Shown here in pieces: positions 41,972-50,347 of a DNA stretch of 64,000 nt. The DNA comes from Kiritimatiellia bacterium (GTDB taxonomy: Bacteria > Verrucomicrobiota > Kiritimatiellia > RFP12 > UBA1067). Both the position numbers and the translations under genes were made by a program. Position 1 is the stretch's first letter. Every line of letters starts with the position of its first letter. The notes under the pieces are model-generated. The model worked only from the letters and a program-made list of their open reading frames with translations, did no database searches and was not told the origin of the DNA. The stretch spans positions 39,469-103,468 of the forward strand of contig JAFRDO010000067.1 of assembly GCA_017403825.1 (NCBI GenBank), given 5' to 3'.

Positions 41972-43573
41972 ATGGAAACATCCAAAGGGAATAAAGTCCT
42001 GAAAGCAACGGCTCTCCTCAGTTGGATAGGCGATATGGACTTAATCATATTCTACTATGCCCTATCTACAGAATTACAACAGCAGATGATCCTGCAACTC
42101 AAGGAAGATCAAAACAAAGAAAGATTTCTGGACAAGGCAAGAACTATCAACAGCAAACGAGATAAATCTCCAATTGTGACCATCCTAAATAAATACGGCG
42201 GTTCAATTGAAGAGTTACATCTCATCACTAATCGCCTATACGGATTCTTAAAAAGTCGACAAACATTCGAAACATTTCTTAAAGAGAAAACTTCCTTCAG
42301 TGGATCTGTATTTCTTTATGATTGCGAGAAATCAATACCGAGAATTACTGACCTGTCAAGAGTATATACTGAAACACAAAACGTCATAGAAGCAATTAAG
42401 TGCCGATGCGACGAACTTTACTGCAATCTGTCCTCTGGCGTTGGCGTCACAACCACGCTTTTAATAATGCTTTCCTCTGCCTACTTCGAAAAGTACCACC
42501 TCTTGCAAACATACAACTCAAGTATTACCGAAGATTCGCTCCCCGAGCAATTTTCATCGCTCGTTTTGAAGCGTAGCATAAAAAGCAACGCCGAATTCAA
42601 AGACGTTAGAATAATAGGAGATTCTCCTGCCATAAAAAAAGTTATTAGCGAGGCACGACGAATCGCGCAATTTGATTATTCCGTACTTATTCTTGGCCCC
42701 AGTGGAAGCGGGAAAAGCACCATTGCAAAAGAAATTCATAACCTAGGGCATAGAAAAAATGCAAAATTTGAGTATGTAAATTGCGGAAGCCTTACACCGT
42801 CTTTATTGGAGTCAAAACTCTATGGACACAAAAAGGGCGCCTTCACAGGTGCAGATAAGGATTTCGACGGTGTCTTTAAAACAGCGGACGGGGGAACTGT
42901 TTTTCTTGACGAGGTTGCTGATTGTTCACTTGAAATGCAAGTATCCCTGCTCCACACACTCGCAGGAAGTCCCGAATCTCCGACCTTGCGGTGTTTTAGA
43001 CCGATGGGTGCACAAAATGACGAAACGAGCAACGTCCGCATAATAGCCGCCACCAATAAAAACATAAAGCAGTTGATTCGCGAAGGAAAGTTCAGAGAAG
43101 ACCTATATTATAGGCTTGCAACAACCATTATTCAAATGCCTCCTCTCATAAGCATTACCGAAGACATACCGCGCATCGCCAAAGATTACATGGACAAAAT
43201 TAATATTCAAAACAAGGCCGTCGCTGGATTTGACGCAAAATCACTTGCCCCAGACGCTATCGACGCATTACAGCATTATAATTGGACGGGTAATGTACGC
43301 GAGCTCCAAAGTGTACTTCTTCGCGCAGCGATAATGACCGACGGGAATATCATATACGCACAAGACCTGCCATTCCAATATGACACAGATGCAGCAACCA
43401 TTTCAACACCAAACGAGTTTTCTCTAAAAGAAATTCTCGCCAACATTGAGCGGAAACACATAAGTGCAGCAATCAACGCAACCGGAGGAAATAAAGCAAA
43501 AGCAAGCAGACTGCTCGGGATGAAGAAACCACAAAATCTAGTATCGAGAATGGCAATTCTCAAAATGACTTAA
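41972..43573 (+). CDS. CARF-domain sigma-54 activator (RtcR-like)
   Basis: The 533-residue protein has an N-terminal sensor (about residues 8-185), starting with strand ATALLSWIG and holding the CARF-like phosphate-binding stretch YCNLSSGVGVTTTLLIMLSS (150-169). RtcR proteins use such a CARF domain to sense RNA ends or cyclic oligonucleotides. Next is a complete AAA+ domain: Walker A GPSGSGKS (242-249), sigma-54 loop GAFTGA (289-294), Walker B VFLDE (310-314), and NVRELQSVL. A Fis-type HTH is at 495-525. The gene is AT-rich against its GC-rich surroundings, a sign of transfer. No rtcB or rtcA is in the window. Confidence 0.85.
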   Translation: METSKGNKVLKATALLSWIGDMDLIIFYYALSTELQQQMILQLKEDQNKERFLDKARTINSKRDKSPIVTILNKYGGSIEELHLITNRLYGFLKSRQTFETFLKEKTSFSGSVFLYDCEKSIPRITDLSRVYTETQNVIEAIKCRCDELYCNLSSGVGVTTTLLIMLSSAYFEKYHLLQTYNSSITEDSLPEQFSSLVLKRSIKSNAEFKDVRIIGDSPAIKKVISEARRIAQFDYSVLILGPSGSGKSTIAKEIHNLGHRKNAKFEYVNCGSLTPSLLESKLYGHKKGAFTGADKDFDGVFKTADGGTVFLDEVADCSLEMQVSLLHTLAGSPESPTLRCFRPMGAQNDETSNVRIIAATNKNIKQLIREGKFREDLYYRLATTIIQMPPLISITEDIPRIAKDYMDKINIQNKAVAGFDAKSLAPDAIDALQHYNWTGNVRELQSVLLRAAIMTDGNIIYAQDLPFQYDTDAATISTPNEFSLKEILANIERKHISAAINATGGNKAKASRLLGMKKPQNLVSRMAILKMT

Positions 43574-43684
43574 CTTGCTACGCAATTGCTGCCTCTTGCA
43601 GGGCATTATGCCTTTGACAGCGTATAGCCTGCGACTTAACATACATATTGTGTAGGCTGCGTGGTGTGATTGCATCGTACACAA
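43574..43684. other. Gene-free convergent gap
   Basis: The 111-bp AT-rich gap between the CARF activator stop and the DUF3825-like stop contains only a weak AGCCT/AGGCT inverted repeat near 43629-43657. No tRNA, attachment site or strong terminator was seen. Confidence 0.4.
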
Positions 43685-45337
43685 TTAATCTTCTACTTCG
43701 CCACGTAGCCAAGCTTCATTGGGCTGCTTTAATAATCGCGCATTGCTGTATGCCATCTTGCTTGTTAAGATAGTATGTCCTTGGTACCCCTTCCCCCTGC
43801 GCTCAACTACCAGTGCACATTGAATTTCCTGATTTCGCAAAAATGAAAGTGGCAACACAAACGAAAAACAGTGCTTCGTCGGATAATAGATTGGCACCGC
43901 AGTAGTATAGTCGTACCGAACTTTACACAAGGCCAATTTAATGGCAGAATCCAACTCATCACTAATTCTCGAATACACGGCATCATAAGCAGAATGGGAC
44001 TTAAGTTCCCCAACCCAACACTCTTCCATTTCGGAAACATCCTTCCCTGCATTCTTTCGCTGATAAATTCCCACCAATTCCTCCTTTAACTTTTCACATC
44101 CATTTCCTGATAAAACTGATTCCCATAATTCTACAGGCAAACGGAACGCACGCTCTATAAGACAATGCGTATAATCAGGGTAAATCTTCGCATCCGGATC
44201 GAGGTGCATGCGTTCCGGATGCTCAGCAAACCAGTTTACACCACAACAATCCAATTTATCTCCTAATCGGCTAAACATTTCTTTGCCAAGGTCTTCTCCC
44301 CTGAAACAGAATCCTTTCAACTTCATTGGCTGAGCCTCCTCCTTCTCATTGGCCACGAAGTAAGCGTAGATTGGTCGGTAAGAAGAATCTACAAGCCCCG
44401 TATCAAACGCTGCGGCATCATTATCGTCTGATTTCGCCACCCGCCGTTCATCCTCGGCTCGAATATAGATATTTTTTAGATAATGTTGGAGCAGACCATT
44501 GGGAGTCTCTCCTTTTAGGGTCCACTTTTCGGGCAGAGCCATATCTTTCAGTTGCTCCTCCCAATTGCTTGGAAAATACGCAAACCGAAACAGATTGTTC
44601 TCATAAGGCAACTGAATGCTGTCTTCAACCGCTAAATCATTCTCGCGAACGAAGGACAAGTTTATCCATGAGTTCCCCCTGCCGCGAACAAAACGTGCGA
44701 ATATTTCTTCTTTAGTCCCTTTGAAGCACTCCCCCGTTCGGAACACACGCGTATGGGCAACAATCTTGTTTGCAGGGCTCCCATCCTTCAAACGATAGGA
44801 TCGACTCATCTGAGATTCAATCAACTCATCTATGGCGACTTTGTTAATGCTTGATTTCCCTGTCAATCTGCACAGCTCACTTACCCACGAAACATCCTTC
44901 CCGTCCTCCGTATGAATCCTAGCATACCCTACCCGATAAAAGCCTCGTTTAACCTTTACTGACCGGCCATAATCAAAATCGACGCCTTGCCATTCATCCA
45001 TAGAATTGCGCTTGAACACAATGACAACATAACACGATTCATCATGCTCCAAATTCACCTTGGGTGGATTTTTCTTCAGCATGGCCGGCTCAACTTTTAC
45101 ATTCGTTTCTATCCGCATCACCTTAGCGTCAGACTTGGTCACCTCATTCCCATTATCATCATAGTACATTTTACCACGATCTATTATCTCACGAATGTGA
45201 GTTTCTAATTTACTGACATCAATCCACGAATGCCCAGCAAAATTCTTAAGTTCGTTCAGCCACTCTCCTTTCTGCCTTATCCACCCTATGTCATAAAGAC
45301 AAGAGCGCTGTTTCGTCGGCCTGTTATTCGTTATCAT
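43685..45337 (-). CDS. DUF3825-like protein
   Basis: The 550-residue protein appears to contain two related segments. One is near the N-terminus (LYDIGWIRQKGEWLNELKNFAG). The other is from about residue 255: WEEQLKDMALPEKWTLKGETPNGLLQHYL..., IYAYFVANEKEE, and PDYTHCLIERAFRLP. The second resembles the DUF3825 pattern as I recall it. The function of this domain is not known. The gene is AT-rich like the CARF gene. It has an AAAGGAGAT ribosome-binding site and lies 12 bp after the sppA-coupled 78-residue gene. Confidence 0.55.
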   Translation of the reverse strand: MITNNRPTKQRSCLYDIGWIRQKGEWLNELKNFAGHSWIDVSKLETHIREIIDRGKMYYDDNGNEVTKSDAKVMRIETNVKVEPAMLKKNPPKVNLEHDESCYVVIVFKRNSMDEWQGVDFDYGRSVKVKRGFYRVGYARIHTEDGKDVSWVSELCRLTGKSSINKVAIDELIESQMSRSYRLKDGSPANKIVAHTRVFRTGECFKGTKEEIFARFVRGRGNSWINLSFVRENDLAVEDSIQLPYENNLFRFAYFPSNWEEQLKDMALPEKWTLKGETPNGLLQHYLKNIYIRAEDERRVAKSDDNDAAAFDTGLVDSSYRPIYAYFVANEKEEAQPMKLKGFCFRGEDLGKEMFSRLGDKLDCCGVNWFAEHPERMHLDPDAKIYPDYTHCLIERAFRLPVELWESVLSGNGCEKLKEELVGIYQRKNAGKDVSEMEECWVGELKSHSAYDAVYSRISDELDSAIKLALCKVRYDYTTAVPIYYPTKHCFSFVLPLSFLRNQEIQCALVVERRGKGYQGHTILTSKMAYSNARLLKQPNEAWLRGEVED

Positions 45338-45349
45338 TGTTATCTCCTT

Positions 45350-45586
45350 TCAACTAACCTTTGTCGTTCCGATTGTCGGCAGATGGTCACCGAGTGAACC
45401 GACCACAAGGCGATTGCCATCTCTGTCAATGTCAAAGTAAACTCGAAGCAGTGTCGCGTCCCGGTTGCCGCTCTTGATGTGACGTTCAATGCGCCAAAGC
45501 TTTCCTTCGAACAAGACATCCCGTTTCTTGGCATCAATAGCGATTCTTGAACCTGACTTCAACAGCATTTGACACGCCTTCTTCAT
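45350..45586 (-). CDS. Small hypothetical protein coupled to sppA
   Basis: The 78-residue product (MKKACQMLLKSGSRIAIDAK...) has a beta-rich core (LWRIERHIKSGNRDATLLRVYFDIDRDGNRL). Its start overlaps the sppA stop by ATGA. It lies directly before the DUF3825-like gene. No family is recognised. Confidence 0.6.
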   Translation of the reverse strand: MKKACQMLLKSGSRIAIDAKKRDVLFEGKLWRIERHIKSGNRDATLLRVYFDIDRDGNRLVVGSLGDHLPTIGTTKVS

Positions 45587-46605
45587 TCTGCCATGAATTT
45601 CAGCATGACCGGACTGCTGCCGGTCGCAGCATTCCGCAACGCCCTGCCCATGCCCCGTGAACTGAGGAAGGTGCCCTCGAAGAAATCGCGCAATGTTTTC
45701 TCGTCCTTGTATCGAACAATCCTGATTTTCTGCGCCTTGGACATCTTCACTAGCTGCTCCTCCGAATCTTCCGAATAACCGATTGCATCGACAAGCTTGA
45801 GTTCCTTGGCTTCGTCGGCGGTGAAGATTCGCCCGTCGGCTATCGCGCGAAGCTTATCCATCGGAATTTTACGTCCCTCTGAAACAATCGAGAGGAACCG
45901 CTCGTAATCGGAATCAACGGCCTTCTTGAAGATCTTGACGTGCTCCTGGTCTACCGGCTTGAGAGGGTCAAGCATCACCTTGTTTGCGCCTGTCGCGACA
46001 ACGACACTCTCTATGCCGATCTTCTTTGCCAGTTCAGCCGCGTTTATCGTGGCCAAGAGGACGCCGATCGATCCTGTGATCGTGGTAGGATGCGCGATGA
46101 TGTAATCGGCTTCGGCGGCAATGTAGTAACCGCCGCTGCAGCAAATCGACCCCATCTCCACCAGCACAAAGCGATTCTCCCCAGCCTTCTTGAACCGTTG
46201 CACGGCGTCGGCTATGACATCCGAAAGCGTCACCTCGCCGCCAGGCGTATCAAGGACAAGATACAGCCCCTGGATTTCTTCATCGCGAGTGGCGGCGCGG
46301 ATTTTCTTCAGCGCAGACATGGCCGACGACTTTTCGCGTCCGAACACGTCTTCCGACACATCCGATATCACACCGCCTATCTTGACGCGCAGCACCTTTG
46401 GGTCGTCTTCGTCGCCATCTCCGCATACCCATATCTTCTCGCGGGGTTTGTCGCGTTCGGAACGACCGTCTCCGTTGTCTTTGCCCATGCCAAGATCCAT
46501 GGCAGCACCAACAAGCCATAGCAATGCCACAATCCCAACGATGACCACCACAAAGGCAACAATCATCGCAAGACATCCGATAGAGCATCCTTTTTCTTTG
46601 CCCAT
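45583..46605 (-). CDS. sppA: Signal peptide peptidase SppA (short type)
   Basis: A membrane-anchored serine protease that degrades cleaved signal peptides. The 340-residue protein has an N-terminal transmembrane helix (residues about 10-35). LDTPGGEVTLSD and EMGSICCSGGYYIAAEAD (nucleophile Ser in CSGGYY) follow, then TTITGSIGVLLATIN. The general-base Lys is probably in TGANKVMLDP. It lies 23 bp after ispF. Confidence 0.9.
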   Translation of the reverse strand: MGKEKGCSIGCLAMIVAFVVVIVGIVALLWLVGAAMDLGMGKDNGDGRSERDKPREKIWVCGDGDEDDPKVLRVKIGGVISDVSEDVFGREKSSAMSALKKIRAATRDEEIQGLYLVLDTPGGEVTLSDVIADAVQRFKKAGENRFVLVEMGSICCSGGYYIAAEADYIIAHPTTITGSIGVLLATINAAELAKKIGIESVVVATGANKVMLDPLKPVDQEHVKIFKKAVDSDYERFLSIVSEGRKIPMDKLRAIADGRIFTADEAKELKLVDAIGYSEDSEEQLVKMSKAQKIRIVRYKDEKTLRDFFEGTFLSSRGMGRALRNAATGSSPVMLKFMAE

Positions 46606-46628
46606 ATATCCCCCAAATCTCAGATTTT

Positions 46629-47114
46629 CTAGGCGGTCCCTTTCGCATCGAAGACAAGGGCTACGGCATATGCGGCGAGACCGGTGCCTGCGCCGATGGC
46701 GTCCATGCGCTCATTGGTCTTGCCCTTTACGCTGACTGCCGAGACGGGAATCTCCAGAAGCTCTGCAAGCCGCTCGCGTATTGCGCCGATTTTCGGACTC
46801 AACTTCGGCCGCTCGCAGACGACGGTAGCATCAATGTTGCCGATGCTAAATCCGGCGGACGCCAACTCGGCTACGACCGCTTTCAGCATCATCGCAGAAT
46901 CGGCGTTGCGCCACTTCGGATCGCCGTCGGGGAAATGCGAACCGATGTCTCCAAGCGCCGCCGCGCCAAGAAGCGCGTCGATGACGGAGTGAAGAAGCGC
47001 GTCCGCGTCGGAATGTCCTTCGAGCCCCGGCTCCCCCGGGAACTCCACTCCGCCCAGCACAAGCCGCCGCCCTTCGGCAAAGCGATGCGAGTCGTATCCG
47101 AATCCGATTCTCAT
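46629..47114 (-). CDS. ispF: 2-C-methyl-D-erythritol 2,4-cyclodiphosphate synthase
   Basis: IspF acts in the MEP pathway of isoprenoid synthesis. The 161-residue product has the zinc-binding start MRIGFGYDSHRF, then EGHSDADALLHSVIDALLGAAALGDIG, SVKGKTNERMDAIG and a C-terminal GLAAYAVALV. It overlaps the coaC stop by ATGA. Other MEP genes are not in the window. Confidence 0.95.
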   Translation of the reverse strand: MRIGFGYDSHRFAEGRRLVLGGVEFPGEPGLEGHSDADALLHSVIDALLGAAALGDIGSHFPDGDPKWRNADSAMMLKAVVAELASAGFSIGNIDATVVCERPKLSPKIGAIRERLAELLEIPVSAVSVKGKTNERMDAIGAGTGLAAYAVALVFDAKGTA

Positions 47115-47650
47115 GTGCGCGTCATTTCGGAAACGACCTTAAATATCTCCTCGGGCGGGACCATGCGGCCACGTCCGCAAGAGCCGCAGGCGAGCTCGCC
47201 TTCAGACGGCGCAATGACTCGCACTCCGCGCTTTGCAAGTGCTTCGATGTTCTCCTGCGTCGCCGCGTTCTCCCACATGCCGTCGTTCATGGCTGGCGCG
47301 ACTACGATTGGCGCACGCGTCGCGAGAAGTATGGAAGTAAGCAGGTTGTCCGCAATGCCAAAGCGCATCTTGGCGAGCGTGTTCGCCGTCGCAGGCGCAA
47401 CAACCACGACGTCGGCCGCCTCCGCAAGCGCGACGTGCTCGGGCTTCCATTCCTCTGGCGGCGCGAACTGGTCTACGTTCACCGGGTGACGCGAAAGCGT
47501 CTGAAACGTAAGCGGACGGACAAACTCCGTCGCCGCCGGCGTCATGACGACCGTCACGTCGTCGCCGTCCTTCACAAAAAGCCTCACCAGCTCCGCCGCC
47601 TTGTAGGCCGCGATGGAACCGGTCACGCCCAATGCAATCTTCCGCTTCAT
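47111..47650 (-). CDS. coaC: Phosphopantothenoylcysteine decarboxylase (CoaC part)
   Basis: The start at 47650 (MKRKIALGVTGSIAAYKAAEL) was chosen over long Arg-rich extensions overlapping the previous gene. The 179-residue flavoprotein has GVTGSIAAYKAAE, VAPATANTLAKMRFGIADNLL and PAMNDGMWENAATQENI, matching the decarboxylase half of CoaBC. There is no CoaB domain, so a separate synthetase must exist elsewhere, or this is a related flavoprotein. Confidence 0.85.
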   Translation of the reverse strand: MKRKIALGVTGSIAAYKAAELVRLFVKDGDDVTVVMTPAATEFVRPLTFQTLSRHPVNVDQFAPPEEWKPEHVALAEAADVVVVAPATANTLAKMRFGIADNLLTSILLATRAPIVVAPAMNDGMWENAATQENIEALAKRGVRVIAPSEGELACGSCGRGRMVPPEEIFKVVSEMTRT

Positions 47651-47676
47651 CTTAAGGTCTTGCCTCCTGGATGCCT

Positions 47677-49080
47677 TTAGTCCTGAACGACGACCTTGCC
47701 GGGGTTCAGTATGTTCTTCGGGTCGAACGCCGCCTTTATTCCGCGCATGAGCGCGCGGACCTCGGGCGCGAGCGACTCGGCAAGATACGGACGCTTCGCG
47801 CTGCCGATGCCGTGCTCGCCGCTGACCTGTCCGCCAAGTTCGCGCGCCCTCGCATACAGGTCCTCGAACACCGCCGAAAGCTTCGCCGTCCACTCTTCTT
47901 CGCCAAGCTCGTCCCTGAGGACGTAGATGTGAAGGTTGCCGTCGCCAGCGTGTCCGAACGAGCGGATGCGCACGCCGTGCCGCTTCTGGAGCCCGTGCGA
48001 AAAGAGTACGAACTCGGCGACGTGCGCACGCGGCACGACTACGTCGCACTCGTCCATCTCCGTGGTGGACGCCTTAATCGCCTCAAGGAACGCGCCGCGC
48101 GCCGACCAGATGGACTCGTTGCGCTCCGGAGTGTCGGAGATGAACACGTCCTTCGCCCCGTTCGCCAAGCACGTCTTCGCCGCCGCATCCCACGCAAGGT
48201 CCACCTCCTCCCGGCTCGCGCCGTCGAACGTGAGAAGAAGGTATGCGTCAGCAGAGCTGTCGGGGAACTTCCGCGCCTGGAACTTTTCCGCCGCAAGGAT
48301 GACTTCGCGCTCCATGAACTCCACAGCTGTCGGCACGCTCGCCGCGCGTATGACCTCCGGCACGGTGCGTATCGCCGCTGCAAGGTCGGGAAACGGCACG
48401 AGAAGCGAGATCTTCGCTTTCGGGAGCGGCAACAGCCTGAGAGTCGCGCGGGCAACAACGCCGAGCGTGCCCTCGGAGCCGATGATAAGGTCCTTTAGCG
48501 AATAGCCCGATGAGTTCTTTGCGATCTTGCCTCCAAGTTCGACCACGTCGCCGTTGGGCAGGACGACCGTGAGCGCACGCACGTAGTCGCGGGTTACGCC
48601 GTACTTGACCGCTCGCATCCCGCCTGCGTTCGTCGATATGTTGCCGCCGATGGTCGCCGTCTTCTCCCCAGGGTCCGGCGGATAGAAGAAACCGCGCTCC
48701 TCGACGTACTTCGCAACATCCATCAGCAGGACGCCCGGTTCGACGGTGAGCGTCATGTTCTTCTCGTCCAGCTCCAGGATGTTCGTCATGCCGCTCGTGT
48801 CGAGCAGGATCCCGCCCTCCAGCGGAACCGCGCCGCCTACGAGACCAGTGCCGCTGCCGCGCACCGTCACGGGAATGTCGTTCTCGTATGCGTAGCGCAT
48901 CACCTGCGAAATCTCGTCAGTCAAAAGAACCTGCACCCGAACGTCAGGACGCGCAAATGCGCCGCCCAGCTCGTCATGGCAGTAGTCCTCGCCGATGTCA
49001 TCGCGCGCCGTCACGCGCTCGTCGCCGCAGAGCGACTTCAGGAACGCGAGATCGCCTTCGTCAAAACGCTTGTAGCTCAT
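47677..49080 (-). CDS. FAD-linked oxidase (GlcD/LctD-like lactate dehydrogenase)
   Basis: The start at 49080 is fixed by the ATGA overlap with etfA. The 467-residue protein has the FAD-binding pattern [41 protein letters not shown] and [14 protein letters not shown]-terminal substrate domain ends in [13 protein letters not shown] and [13 protein letters not shown]. With the adjacent EtfA and EtfB genes it fits the electron-bifurcating lactate dehydrogenase complex (LctD with LctB/LctC) described in Acetobacterium. Glycolate or another 2-hydroxyacid is an alternative substrate. Confidence 0.85.
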   Translation of the reverse strand: MSYKRFDEGDLAFLKSLCGDERVTARDDIGEDYCHDELGGAFARPDVRVQVLLTDEISQVMRYAYENDIPVTVRGSGTGLVGGAVPLEGGILLDTSGMTNILELDEKNMTLTVEPGVLLMDVAKYVEERGFFYPPDPGEKTATIGGNISTNAGGMRAVKYGVTRDYVRALTVVLPNGDVVELGGKIAKNSSGYSLKDLIIGSEGTLGVVARATLRLLPLPKAKISLLVPFPDLAAAIRTVPEVIRAASVPTAVEFMEREVILAAEKFQARKFPDSSADAYLLLTFDGASREEVDLAWDAAAKTCLANGAKDVFISDTPERNESIWSARGAFLEAIKASTTEMDECDVVVPRAHVAEFVLFSHGLQKRHGVRIRSFGHAGDGNLHIYVLRDELGEEEWTAKLSAVFEDLYARARELGGQVSGEHGIGSAKRPYLAESLAPEVRALMRGIKAAFDPKNILNPGKVVVQD

Positions 49081-50270
49081 TTCGCCTCCTTCTTCGCCTT
49101 GATCCTGGCGATGAGTTCCGGCACGATCGCGTAAAGATCGCCGACAAGGCCGACATGGGCGATCTTGAAGATCGACGCCTTCGGGTCGGAGTTTATCGCA
49201 ACGATCGTCTCCGACCCGCTCATGCCTGCTACGAACTGGATCGCGCCGGAGACGCCGCACGTGATGATCAGCTTGGGCTTGACGGTGCGCCCGGAAAGCC
49301 CGATCTGCCGCTTTGCATCAAGCCACCCGGCCTCGACGACGGCACGCGTGGAGGCGACCTCGCCGCCCAGCAGGGAGGCCAGCTCCCTCAGCATCGCAAT
49401 GTCCTCGGGACGCTTGACGCCGCGTCCGCAGACGACAAGAACCTCAGCCTCCTCGATGCCCTTCTCGGCGCTTTTCGGCGTTCGCGAAAGGACTTCGATC
49501 TTCGAGAGCAACTTCTCCGCCGCGAGCGACCTGCGGACGACCCGTCCGTGAGGCTCACCCTTCGGCGGCGCGGAGAACACCTTGTAGCGCACCGTCGCGA
49601 ACTGCGGACGGTGCTTCGGCGTGTTGATGTGCGCCATGATGTTTCCGCCATACGCCGGGCGTATCTGGTCGAGGTCAGTCGACTCGGACATGTCGAGCAC
49701 CGTGCAATCTGCCGTGAGTCCCGTGCGGAATCGCGCGGCGACGCGCGGCGCGAGAGAACGTCCGTTGACCGTTCCGCCAACGAGCACGGACGACGGGCGC
49801 ACGGCCTCGATGAAGTCCTGCAGCGCGTTCGCGTACGGCTCTATCCTGAAATGCTCGAAGGCCGGGTCTTCGTATACATAGACTTCGTCCGCCCCGCAGG
49901 CCAGCAGCTTCTCGACCGCCTCGCCGGTCTTCGCGCCGATGACGAGAGCCTGCACGGGGTGGCTAATCTTCGCGGCGAGCTCGCGAGCCTTGCCGAGAAG
50001 CTCCAGCCCCACGGGGTGCAAGGCGCCGTCCGGACCGACCTCGGCGACAACTGCGACACCTCGCCATTTGGACTTGTCTACGCCCGGCGTTGCGTCATCC
50101 ACGAACTCAAACGCTCCGCCGCCCTTGCGGATGCATATGCGGCACATGCGGCAGCCCGCGCCGATCTCAAGCTCCCCCGCCGCATTCTCGGCGATTGCCC
50201 CGAACGGACACAGCGCCTTCGCCGCCTCGCGGTCGGCTACCTTCGCCTGGTGTATCTTGATATATGACAT
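49077..50270 (-). CDS. etfA: Electron transfer flavoprotein alpha subunit with N-terminal ferredoxin domain
   Basis: The 397-residue protein starts with a single [4Fe-4S] domain (CPFGAI at about residue 21 and [11 protein letters not shown] at about 40-50). The EtfA FAD-binding domain follows (VLVVCGRGV..., [23 protein letters not shown], and [12 protein letters not shown]). The ferredoxin extension is characteristic of bifurcating lactate dehydrogenase EtfA (LctC). Its partner EtfB is 2.9 kb upstream, separated by a glycosidase gene. Confidence 0.9.
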   Translation of the reverse strand: MSYIKIHQAKVADREAAKALCPFGAIAENAAGELEIGAGCRMCRICIRKGGGAFEFVDDATPGVDKSKWRGVAVVAEVGPDGALHPVGLELLGKARELAAKISHPVQALVIGAKTGEAVEKLLACGADEVYVYEDPAFEHFRIEPYANALQDFIEAVRPSSVLVGGTVNGRSLAPRVAARFRTGLTADCTVLDMSESTDLDQIRPAYGGNIMAHINTPKHRPQFATVRYKVFSAPPKGEPHGRVVRRSLAAEKLLSKIEVLSRTPKSAEKGIEEAEVLVVCGRGVKRPEDIAMLRELASLLGGEVASTRAVVEAGWLDAKRQIGLSGRTVKPKLIITCGVSGAIQFVAGMSGSETIVAINSDPKASIFKIAHVGLVGDLYAIVPELIARIKAKKEAK

Positions 50271-50302
50271 GGTGACTTGGATTTTCTACCCTATGTTCAT
50301 GA

Positions 50303-50311
50303 ATAATACCA
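50303..50311 (-). promoter_or_regulatory. Extended -10-like element (TGGTATTAT) before etfA
   Basis: The minus strand reads TGGTATTAT 33 nt upstream of the etfA start. It may supply a separate promoter for etfA and downstream genes after the glycosidase insertion. Confidence 0.4.
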
Positions 50312-50347
50312 TAATCCCCGCCTCATGCACAATGGCCGCCCCATGGA

